Assembly: GCF_007109225.1 (NCBI RefSeq)
Contig: NZ_VJZK01000007.1
Location: 62,001 to 126,000 of the forward strand
Source: Flavobacterium sp. GT3R68
Lineage (GTDB): Bacteria; Bacteroidota; Bacteroidia; Flavobacteriales; Flavobacteriaceae
Length of the DNA: 64,000 bases
Direction: 5' to 3'
The notes beneath the pieces are model-generated. The model made no database searches and had not been told where the DNA came from. It saw nothing but the letters and a program-made list of their open reading frames with translations. Positions 44,130 to 51,013 of the stretch are shown here, in pieces. The position numbers and the translations under genes are program-made. The stretch's first letter is position 1. The number at the start of each line of letters is the position of its first letter.

Positions 44130-44894
44130 ATGAAAGCATTGAAACAAAACATAATTTTACTTACTATACTTTTAATTACAATTTCTTTAACCGCACAAGA
44201 AGTAGTTAAAAAGGATAGTATCAAACAAAATTTAAAGTTCAATTACAAGCAACTTATTATTCCAACCGTTTTAATTAGTTACGGAGCTATAGGTATTGAA
44301 AAAATCGACTACCTAAAAGATTTAAATCTTGAAATTAGGGAAGAAGTTATAAATGATATTGACGGAAGAACCACTTTTGATGATTTCTCGCAGTATGCTC
44401 CAGCAGCAACAGTTTACGCATTAAATAATCTCGGAATACAAGGAAAAAATAATTTGAAAGACAGAAGTGTTATTTTGGGAACATCATTCTTGTTGGTTTT
44501 TACTTCGGTAACAGCACTAAAGCGCATAACCAATATAGAAAGGCCTGATGGCACGTCATATTCATTTCCATCAGGACATACTGCGACCGCTTTTGCTGGT
44601 GCGGAATTCCTTTGGCAAGAATACAAAGATAAATCTATTTGGTACGGAATTTCAGGTTATGCGGTCGCAACAGCAACGGGTATTTTTAGAATAATAAATA
44701 ATAAACATTGGCTTACTGATGTTGCGGCAGGTGCGGGTATAGGAATACTAAGCACAAAAATTGCGTATTGGCTAAATCCTTATATGAAAGCAAAAATATT
44801 CAATTCAACTGAAGATGCAAAAACAGTATCAATGATAGTTCCATTTTATAATGGTAAAGAAATTGGGTTGGGGTTACTACTAAATTTAAAATAA
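44130..44894 (+). CDS. PAP2-superfamily phosphatase 2
   Basis: A 254-residue protein with a signal peptide (ending SLTAQ) and a canonical PAP2 domain: KRITNIERPDG, SFPSGHTATAF and the third motif RIINNKHWLTD. All three catalytic motifs are intact, unlike the weak first motif of the preceding PAP2 protein. It follows that gene by 12 nt. The substrate is probably an isoprenoid or lipid A phosphate, by inference from family. Confidence 0.87.
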   Translation: MKALKQNIILLTILLITISLTAQEVVKKDSIKQNLKFNYKQLIIPTVLISYGAIGIEKIDYLKDLNLEIREEVINDIDGRTTFDDFSQYAPAATVYALNNLGIQGKNNLKDRSVILGTSFLLVFTSVTALKRITNIERPDGTSYSFPSGHTATAFAGAEFLWQEYKDKSIWYGISGYAVATATGIFRIINNKHWLTDVAAGAGIGILSTKIAYWLNPYMKAKIFNSTEDAKTVSMIVPFYNGKEIGLGLLLNLK

Positions 44895-44902
44895 ATTTAT
44901 CT

Positions 44903-45010
44903 ATGAAAAATTCATTAAATAATTACCAAAATAAATTCTCTCAACCTCCGAAAAGGGATTACGTTCTTCAAACAAAACTTTCTGTGTTATTAATTATCAA
45001 ATTATACTAA
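44903..45010 (+). CDS. 35-residue ORF with QPP motif
   Basis: ATG at 44903 to TAA at 45008-45010. The product contains NKFSQPPKRDYVLQTK, which matches the tail NNFCQPPQRRYILYAS of the 40603 protein, but it has no signal peptide. It lies 8 nt after the PAP2 gene and 1 nt before the ferric-reductase-like gene. It may be a C-terminal fragment of a duplicated small-protein gene or a real micropeptide. Confidence 0.45.
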   Translation: MKNSLNNYQNKFSQPPKRDYVLQTKLSVLLIIKLY

Positions 45011-45011
45011 A

Positions 45012-45599
45012 ATGCTTAACATATCATTTTTAGACCTTTCTTCGTTAACAGGACTAGTCGCTACCATGGTGTTAACTTTTAATTTTATTTTAGGAATGTT
45101 GTTAAGTACAAACTATAAACGACAAACCTATTGGAAAACGCTACCCAAAAAAATTAAAAATATTAATCTGTTCAATTTTCATAATTGGACAGCATATTTC
45201 GCTTTATTTTTAGTCGTATTGCATCCAACATTATTACTATTTGATGTTTCAGCAAAATTCAAATTTATTGACATCATTTTTCCAATAAATGCGCCAACAC
45301 AAAAAATATTTGTTGCGCTTGGAACTCTTTCCATGTTTGCAATATTTACGGTTATCATAACAACACAAAAAAAAGTAAGAGATAAAATGAGTTTTCGCAC
45401 TTGGAAAAACATACACCTCATTTCTTATGGTACTGCAATGTTATTTGTAATTCACGGAATAGTAATGGACCCGCAATTAAAAGACCGCCCTATTGATGTT
45501 TTCGATGCCGAGAAATTAGTTTCGGAACTTTGTCTGATACTTTTAATAGTTGCAAGTTTTATTCGATATAAATTTCATATTAATACCAAAAAAACCTAA
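45012..45599 (+). CDS. Ferric-reductase-like transmembrane protein
   Basis: A 195-residue protein with five to six membrane helices. The ferric-reductase-like (YedZ/FRE-type) pattern has paired His in LFLVVLHPTLLLF and in NIHLISYGTAMLFVIHGIVMD, likely heme ligands. It lacks FAD and NAD(P)H domains, so electrons must come from elsewhere. It is in the same operon as the PAP2 genes and a porin-like protein; its stop overlaps the next start by one base. The role in the cluster is unclear. Confidence 0.75.
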   Translation: MLNISFLDLSSLTGLVATMVLTFNFILGMLLSTNYKRQTYWKTLPKKIKNINLFNFHNWTAYFALFLVVLHPTLLLFDVSAKFKFIDIIFPINAPTQKIFVALGTLSMFAIFTVIITTQKKVRDKMSFRTWKNIHLISYGTAMLFVIHGIVMDPQLKDRPIDVFDAEKLVSELCLILLIVASFIRYKFHINTKKT

Positions 45600-46798
45600 T
45601 GAAACATTTATATCTATCACTATTGCTCTTATGTTTTATTAATTCAATTGCACAGAATGACAGCATCAAACATTTTATTTATAATCCTTATGCAGGTTTA
45701 CAGTATAAAAAAAATGATTTTCAATGGACAACTTGGGCGTTTGCCGAAAGATTATTTTCGCCAAATCAACTTCCTGCGTGGCGAAGAGCTCGACAAGGAA
45801 TGGAATTTCAGTTACCTAGTTACCCATTCAAAATAAATGGAAATAAGTACCGTTCAACACTATTCTATGAAGTTGATTTTACGGACAATAATTTTTTTCA
45901 AGACAGCAAACGCTTCAAAATTTGGGAAAATTTATTTGTTACTTTTCAAAACGCAAATGATCCAAATAAATTCAGAATATTATTTGGGGAAAACACAAGC
46001 ATACTTTCACGAGAAGATAATTTGTCGTCGGGTAATTTGCCAACAATAAACCGAAGTTTAATACTCGAACAGCACGGCAGTACAAATAGTTTCGGCACAC
46101 AATGGGGCTTACAAATTCAATCACAAGTGTCAAAAAAAACATTCTTACAAGCATCAATGCAAGACAATAGAGGCTCGCTTAATCAAGACCATCCAAGTTT
46201 TCAATTTTGGAATTCGCTAACTGTCAAAATAACACAATCACTAATTAATTCAAACGATAAAAGTGCTGAAAAACTAAATATAGGTTTAGCAATCGACCAT
46301 ACACGCAACATTAAAAATAAAAGTTTTACGCTACTTTCGGCAATAAACAATGAAAATCTCGGGAATACATTGGCAACAGGAAACAAACTCACATTTGAAA
46401 ACAATGTAGATTATACTAACAAAATCGGAAGTCATTATTATACAGTAGAATATGAAGCAATATATTCTAATTATTCCAACCAAAATTTAAATGTTACAGG
46501 CGGTTACGGGCAAATACAATTTCAAGTTTTTGATAGCAATAAATTGGGAGATTTAGTTCCATTTATACGATATGATTTAGTTGCACTAAATAATCAAATA
46601 GAGAATGCAACAGAAGAAGCCATAAAATTAGGTCTCAATTATAATTTGTCATACACAAACAAGTTAATCAATTTCCATATTGAATATGCACATCATAAAT
46701 TAAATGGTTCACAAACCATAATCACTACATCACAAAATCAATTCGACGAATTCAGATTTGGAATTCGAGTAAATGCAACACGATATCTAAGATTTTAA
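45599..46798 (+). CDS. Outer-membrane porin-like beta barrel
   Basis: A 399-residue protein with a signal peptide (ending NSIAQ) and repeating amphipathic beta strands with Tyr/Phe-Asn turns (YKKNDFQWTTWAFAERLF...). The C-terminal strand ends in Phe (ATRYLRF), as outer-membrane barrels do. It resembles phosphate-selective-porin-like proteins, but substrate selectivity cannot be inferred. It is the last gene of the envelope block, with a 267-nt gap after it. Confidence 0.72.
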   Translation: MKHLYLSLLLLCFINSIAQNDSIKHFIYNPYAGLQYKKNDFQWTTWAFAERLFSPNQLPAWRRARQGMEFQLPSYPFKINGNKYRSTLFYEVDFTDNNFFQDSKRFKIWENLFVTFQNANDPNKFRILFGENTSILSREDNLSSGNLPTINRSLILEQHGSTNSFGTQWGLQIQSQVSKKTFLQASMQDNRGSLNQDHPSFQFWNSLTVKITQSLINSNDKSAEKLNIGLAIDHTRNIKNKSFTLLSAINNENLGNTLATGNKLTFENNVDYTNKIGSHYYTVEYEAIYSNYSNQNLNVTGGYGQIQFQVFDSNKLGDLVPFIRYDLVALNNQIENATEEAIKLGLNYNLSYTNKLINFHIEYAHHKLNGSQTIITTSQNQFDEFRFGIRVNATRYLRF

Positions 46799-47052
46799 TT
46801 GCATCTTTATGAAAATATTTAACTACATAACTAACCCATGATGGCAGTTTTTATATTTCCACTATGGATTTTCTTTAGCGGGCATTAGGCGACTTGGAAT
46901 AGGGATTCGTTTTAGATTTCAGTTGCGCCTCCTTCCCAACGCTCCTAAAAAAAATTACTGTCACAGTTATTGATGCAATACCTCGCACACTCCATGACTT
47001 GCACCCGTAATTTTTTCTCCCATGCTTAAGAACTATCTATATAGTAAATTAA
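46799..47052. other. Gap before the crcB unit
   Basis: About 250 bp without a gene. It contains a GC-richer patch (46860-46940) and the separated inverted arms AAAAAATTAC (about 46950) and GTAATTTTTT (47008). It does not show the conserved crcB fluoride-riboswitch core. Confidence 0.4.
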
Positions 47053-47060
47053 TATCTTTG
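47053..47060 (+). promoter_or_regulatory. TATCTTTG box 5 nt before the 47066 start
   Basis: AATTAATATCTTTG followed by 5 nt and the ATG; the same sequence and spacing as before the 40603 gene, so the promoter was duplicated together with the coding start. Confidence 0.6.
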
Positions 47061-47065
47061 TCTTA

Positions 47066-47167
47066 ATGAAGTTATTTTTCAAAATAGTTATGTTTACTCT
47101 TATCTCGTGTTGTTATCTCAACACGGTTTTTGAGTTTTTTCTTCAACTCTTAAAGACAGACAAATAG
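47066..47167 (+). CDS. 33-residue truncated copy of the 40603 small protein
   Basis: The first 24 residues (MKLFFKIVMFTLISCCYLNTVFEF) match the start of the 40603 product at nearly every position. The frame then diverges and stops at TAG 47165-47167, 2 nt before crcB. It is a duplicated leader that lost its polar part and QPP tail. It may now serve as a leader ORF for crcB translation or be a remnant. Confidence 0.55.
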   Translation: MKLFFKIVMFTLISCCYLNTVFEFFLQLLKTDK

Positions 47168-47169
47168 GA

Positions 47170-47541
47170 ATGATAAAACAGATTATACTCGTTGGACTTG
47201 GTGGCGGACTTGGAAGCATTTTTCGCTACCTGACTTCTTTATTGACAGCTAAATATTATTCGAACGCATTTCCTTTAGCGACATTTGCTGCAAATATTTT
47301 TGGCTGTTTTTTAATCGGAATTTTAGTTGGTATTCTAGGTCAAAATATTCAATCAAACAATAGTTTAAAACTTTTACTCATTACAGGATTTTGCGGGGGC
47401 TATACAACCTTTTCAACTTTTGCTTCCGAAAACATTTCATTATTACACACAAATAATTACTTAACAGCAATTTTTTACATCGGTTCAAGTATTTTCGGGG
47501 GACTGCTTGCTATGTGGTTTGGCTTGACAATTTCAAAATGA
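47170..47541 (+). CDS. crcB: CrcB/Fluc fluoride channel
   Basis: A 123-residue, four-helix membrane protein with the family motifs GGGLGSIFRYL, the Asn in TFAANIFGCF, and GFCGGYTTFSTFASE (phenylalanine box and Na-site loop). It forms a dual-topology dimer that releases fluoride. A single gene is enough for a homodimer. It starts 2 nt after the truncated small ORF. Its last bases overlap the start of an MFS fragment. No fluoride riboswitch is seen. Confidence 0.92.
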   Translation: MIKQIILVGLGGGLGSIFRYLTSLLTAKYYSNAFPLATFAANIFGCFLIGILVGILGQNIQSNNSLKLLLITGFCGGYTTFSTFASENISLLHTNNYLTAIFYIGSSIFGGLLAMWFGLTISK

Positions 47542-47654
47542 AATATATTACACGGACAATCTGGGTTTTATCAGTTGTGAGTTTGCTCACTAACTTGGCA
47601 AGCGAAACTCCCTATTCTATATTGCCAATTTCAACTTATCAAAGTAGAATTTAG
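47538..47654 (+). pseudogene. N-terminal fragment of an MFS transporter
   Basis: ATG overlapping the crcB stop (ATGA) opens a 38-residue frame, TRTIWVLSVVSLLTNLASE followed by a PYSILPI segment, the typical first helix of a major facilitator protein; then TAG at 47652-47654. The rest of the transporter (about 350 residues) is missing, and only 143 nt remain before the convergent TonB receptor gene. It is most likely a deletion remnant of a crcB-MFS pair. Confidence 0.65.
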
Positions 47655-47754
47655 TTACTTAAATTGTTATAAAAGCCTTTACATTAAAAATACTAACCTG
47701 TTGCATTTAATATTTCAAGAAAAGAGGTAACACTTTTAATTCAATTTTTCTTAA

Positions 47755-47789
47755 ATAATCCCCCAATCCTTTTAAAATTGGGGGATTAT
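47755..47789. terminator. Bidirectional terminator between crcB and the TonB receptor
   Basis: A perfect 13-bp stem, ATAATCCCCCAAT/ATTGGGGGATTAT, with a 9-nt loop, located 9 nt from the stop of the minus-strand receptor gene. Confidence 0.8.
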
Positions 47790-47797
47790 AACATCAT

Positions 47798-50023
47798 TTA
47801 ATTTAATACTCTAAATCGAATGCCAACATATATTTCTCTTCCTCTTGTCGGACCCCAAACAGACGAAGTGTCAAAGTATTGACTAAATGGGTCTTGCCAA
47901 CTGATAATAGGTTGCTTCTGTCTGAAGTCAAATACATTTTCACATCCTGTATAAACTTCAACCTTCTTAAAAATATAAGTAAATTGCGCATTTACTAAAG
48001 TATAAGGTTGTGAAAAATCAGGGCGTTGAAATTCTGCGGGATTTGATTTTGTATCAGGTAAGCGTTGTTCACCATACCAGTGGATATTTACATCAAAATG
48101 GAATTTATTTGTTAAAGGTTTATAACTATATGTTGTCAAAACTTTATGTGCAGGATTAAATGGCAAGTATTGTTTAGTACCGTTTATTTCTCTGTAAACA
48201 TCTAAAAAGTTGTAACCAACTTTAAATTCAAAGCGTTTCCAAATTTTTAAATAAAGTTCTGTTTGAAAACCATTACTTATGCTTGTTCCAGTAAAGTTTT
48301 TAATGATTGCCTTTGTTGGGTTGGTGTCATAGTCAGGAAAAATTTGATTTTTAAAATTAGTCCGATAATAATCTGCACTAATATAACCCGAAAGATTATT
48401 GCTTTCAAATTTTTGAGTTACGTTAATTCCAAAATTTGTTGCTCTTTCAGGTCTTAATTGTTCTGAAAAAATAATATCTCTGGAACTAACTAATAAACCT
48501 ATATTCTCACTAAATAAATTAACTGTTCTCCAACCTGTTCCGATACTGGCACGAAAAACAGTTTTCGGGCTAACATCATATTTTAATAAGGTTCTTGGAG
48601 TAAGAGTAAAACCAAATTGGTTATGTTGGTCGCCTCGGATACCAGCTATCCAAGTTAATTTGTTATTTAAAAAACTCATCGAATTTTCAGCAAATACACC
48701 CGGAATATTCTCTGCTTTTTTGTAATTCCCTGCGTAAGTTCTTTGCAAGGATGTGTCAGTAAAAGCAATGTCTTCATTAAGATTTAATAGACGATAACTA
48801 ATACCCGTTTTTAATGAATGTTTTTGTGAATAAACCAATTCATATTGCAGATTACTATAAAAATTTGTTTGCTGTGCGTTATATTTTACCGTTCCGAAAA
48901 AAGATTTTTGGTCTTGGTGAAATGAAGAAACGAACAAAGTTATTTTATGATTGTCATTAAAGCGATAAGTAGTTTTTGTCCAAATTTCGGGCTGATTAGT
49001 ATTAATCGTTTGCACGTAAACAGAAGAGCTACCCTGATCGCTATCTGGATTGTAAAATGTTTGTCCACCAATACGTTTTTCATTCAAAAAGCGCAAACCA
49101 ATTCTACTGCTCCAACCCCAATCTTTGTCGTTTCCGTATTTCCATTTATTTGAAATCATATAGCGGGTCAATTGTGGTAAATCAAGAAAGTTATCCTTGT
49201 CCCTGTCAATTTTATTTGCAGGTTGTACTGTATGGAATGCTGTAAGATTACTCCATTTGGCTTTTTTAAAAGCATAGTTGGCGTTAAAATGTTTTTCCTC
49301 AAAATTATTCATATACACATTAAGCAATAATTTATCAGTTTTATCAGGGTCTTTGGTTTCAACATTAATTTGTCCGCTAATACTTTCATATCCTTGCAAA
49401 ACGCTATTAGCCCCTTTTGACACATAGATATTGTCAACCAATGTGCCAGGAATTCCGCTAATCCCGTATGTGTATGATAATCCTTGTATCATTGGGAAGC
49501 CGTCAATTAAAACCTGATTGTAAATACCTGATAATCCCAGAATACGAAGCTCTTTTGAGTTGGTAATTACATTAGTCGTTTGTGGTTGTACAGTTGTTTG
49601 CGTTTCAAAACAACCAGCCAAATCACAACAGGCAGCTTTTTGCAATTCCGTTTGAGTAATAATTTCTGTTTTGATTGGTGTAATGTTAGAAATAATTACT
49701 CCGTCTCGCTGTTTTTTGACTACTACTTCATCAAGGGTTTTTGCTACTTTTAATTTAAACACAACAAAGGTTTGATTTGAGATTTCAATCGTATCCGATA
49801 TGTGTCCTTCAAAATCAGCAATTAATTTTTTATTGCCGATGTCTTGGGTTGTTATCTCAAATTCTCCCTTTTGACCAGTATATGCTCCTACGGTTGTGTC
49901 AAGCCAATACACATTTGCACCAATAAGAGGTTCTTTTTTGTCGTTGGTTACTTTTCCTAAAATGGTTTGTGAGAATACACCATAGGGGAACAGTAAAACA
50001 ACAATGAAGATATATTTTTTCAT
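47798..50023 (-). CDS. TonB-dependent receptor, probably for a metal or metal complex
   Basis: A 741-residue outer-membrane receptor: signal peptide (1-18), a carboxypeptidase-regulatory-like beta domain (about 21-95, ILGKVTNDKKEPLIGANVYW), a plug (about 110-230) and a 22-strand barrel ending GIRFRVLN. The plug carries the Cys motif AACCDLAGCFE (Cys132, 133, 138), seen in receptors that sit beside HMA proteins and metal pumps. It is the last gene of the metal block, 63 nt after the HMA protein. Direction of transport and ligand are unproven. Confidence 0.88.
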   Translation of the reverse strand: MKKYIFIVVLLFPYGVFSQTILGKVTNDKKEPLIGANVYWLDTTVGAYTGQKGEFEITTQDIGNKKLIADFEGHISDTIEISNQTFVVFKLKVAKTLDEVVVKKQRDGVIISNITPIKTEIITQTELQKAACCDLAGCFETQTTVQPQTTNVITNSKELRILGLSGIYNQVLIDGFPMIQGLSYTYGISGIPGTLVDNIYVSKGANSVLQGYESISGQINVETKDPDKTDKLLLNVYMNNFEEKHFNANYAFKKAKWSNLTAFHTVQPANKIDRDKDNFLDLPQLTRYMISNKWKYGNDKDWGWSSRIGLRFLNEKRIGGQTFYNPDSDQGSSSVYVQTINTNQPEIWTKTTYRFNDNHKITLFVSSFHQDQKSFFGTVKYNAQQTNFYSNLQYELVYSQKHSLKTGISYRLLNLNEDIAFTDTSLQRTYAGNYKKAENIPGVFAENSMSFLNNKLTWIAGIRGDQHNQFGFTLTPRTLLKYDVSPKTVFRASIGTGWRTVNLFSENIGLLVSSRDIIFSEQLRPERATNFGINVTQKFESNNLSGYISADYYRTNFKNQIFPDYDTNPTKAIIKNFTGTSISNGFQTELYLKIWKRFEFKVGYNFLDVYREINGTKQYLPFNPAHKVLTTYSYKPLTNKFHFDVNIHWYGEQRLPDTKSNPAEFQRPDFSQPYTLVNAQFTYIFKKVEVYTGCENVFDFRQKQPIISWQDPFSQYFDTSSVWGPTRGREIYVGIRFRVLN

Positions 50024-50086
50024 TGTGATTTTTTTTAAAATAAGGCAAGGTTTATCCGAAAGAACAAACCCTGCTATATTATTTGT

Positions 50087-50425
50087 TTACTGTTTTACTT
50101 TATATGATTTCTCTTCTGGATTTTCACAACTACCGGTATTTTCAATAGCCTTGTTAATTTCTTTTTCAGTTACTAATAGTGGATTAAATGTTACTACAAA
50201 TGAAGAAGTTGTTCCCATTTTGCCTGATTTGCAACTGCTAACACCTTTCAATTTTTCTACATTGGCAGAAATCATTTTCAAGTCCATCGAACAGTTAATC
50301 CCCTTAACTTTAACAGTGATAGTTTTTGTATTATCGGTATTTTGTGTTTTTTCTTGAGCAGACACAATGCTTGTTGTGACAATCAATATGATGAATGCCA
50401 AAACTAATGATTTTATAAATTTCAT
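50087..50425 (-). CDS. Exported HMA-like protein with a non-canonical metal loop
   Basis: A 112-residue protein: signal peptide (1-23, ending SAQ), then an HMA-type beta-alpha-beta fold. The usual CxxC is replaced by KGINCSMDLK, with Cys45 only; a second Cys (65) lies in GVSSCKSGK. Metal binding would therefore differ from canonical HMA domains, perhaps using Cys45, Met47 and Asp48. It lies between a QPP small protein and the TonB receptor on the same strand. Confidence 0.78.
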   Translation of the reverse strand: MKFIKSLVLAFIILIVTTSIVSAQEKTQNTDNTKTITVKVKGINCSMDLKMISANVEKLKGVSSCKSGKMGTTSSFVVTFNPLLVTEKEINKAIENTGSCENPEEKSYKVKQ

Positions 50426-50499
50426 TTTTTTGATTTTAAATTGTTAACAATAAATAGTTACTCTGAATTTATCAGGGTAATAAGAAGTATTTTATATTG

Positions 50500-50853
50500 T
50501 TAAACAATTTTGGGAGGTTGCCAAAAATCAGGTTTGAACTGAGGGTTGAAAGTAGTTTGGTAATTAAAATTTTGTAAAGTTGTAATTGTATGTTTTGAAG
50601 CTTGAATAGTAATTGTACTTGGTAAAATACTTAAAATGCAAGTGCTACAATTTTGGAATGGATTACAAGTTTTACTTTTCTGTTCTTTCGACTTTTTTTG
50701 TTTATCGTGAGATTTTTTAATAATATTTAATGATGAACATCCATCAACACAACAATTATTGCTAATCTTTGATTGCAATGATAAAATATCTACTCCAGGC
50801 TTTACAGTCAAGAATAAAATTATTGTTGCTAATATGAATGTTAAAAATTTCAT
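50500..50853 (-). CDS. Small exported Cys-rich protein ending in WQPPKIV
   Basis: A 117-residue protein: signal segment (1-30), Cys groups NNCCVDGCSS and CNPFQNCSTC, and the tail DFWQPPKIV. It heads the HMA-TonB receptor operon. A TAGATTTG box lies 7 nt before its ATG and a phased ATTGCAAT array 31-83 nt upstream. It is probably a metal-binding or metal-sensing small protein; no experimental function is known to me. Tail and Cys pattern group it with the 59859 and 406 proteins. Confidence 0.7.
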   Translation of the reverse strand: MKFLTFILATIILFLTVKPGVDILSLQSKISNNCCVDGCSSLNIIKKSHDKQKKSKEQKSKTCNPFQNCSTCILSILPSTITIQASKHTITTLQNFNYQTTFNPQFKPDFWQPPKIV

Positions 50854-50860
50854 TACTCTG

Positions 50861-50868
50861 CAAATCTA
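50861..50868 (-). promoter_or_regulatory. TAGATTTG box 7 nt before the 50853 start
   Basis: A minus-strand TAnnTTTG match ending 7 nt before the ATG, which would give a transcript with essentially no leader. Confidence 0.6.
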
Positions 50869-50884
50869 CAAGGAATTAAGAGAT

Positions 50885-50936
50885 ATTGCAATAGTATTGC
50901 AATGTTTTCAAATATTAATTGCAATGCCATTGCAAT
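50885..50936 (-). promoter_or_regulatory. Phased ATTGCAAT octamer array before the 50853 gene
   Basis: Exact ATTGCAAT at 50885, 50896, 50918 and 50929, i.e. offsets 0, 11, 33 and 44 bp. Paired as ATTGCAAT-AGT-ATTGCAAT and ATTGCAAT-GCC-ATTGCAAT. The array ends where the -33 region of the promoter would be, a position suited to control by one regulator. Confidence 0.8.
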
Positions 50937-51013
50937 GGTTTTGATACTAAAATCAATTCTTGATTTATTCCGCAATTCTCAAAACTGTTTTCTGTCTTTA
51001 ATTATAGTTTAAG

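Noticed and set aside
46799..47065. Fluoride riboswitch upstream of crcB
   Set aside because: The conserved GGnGAUGG and pseudoknot elements are not visible in this gap.
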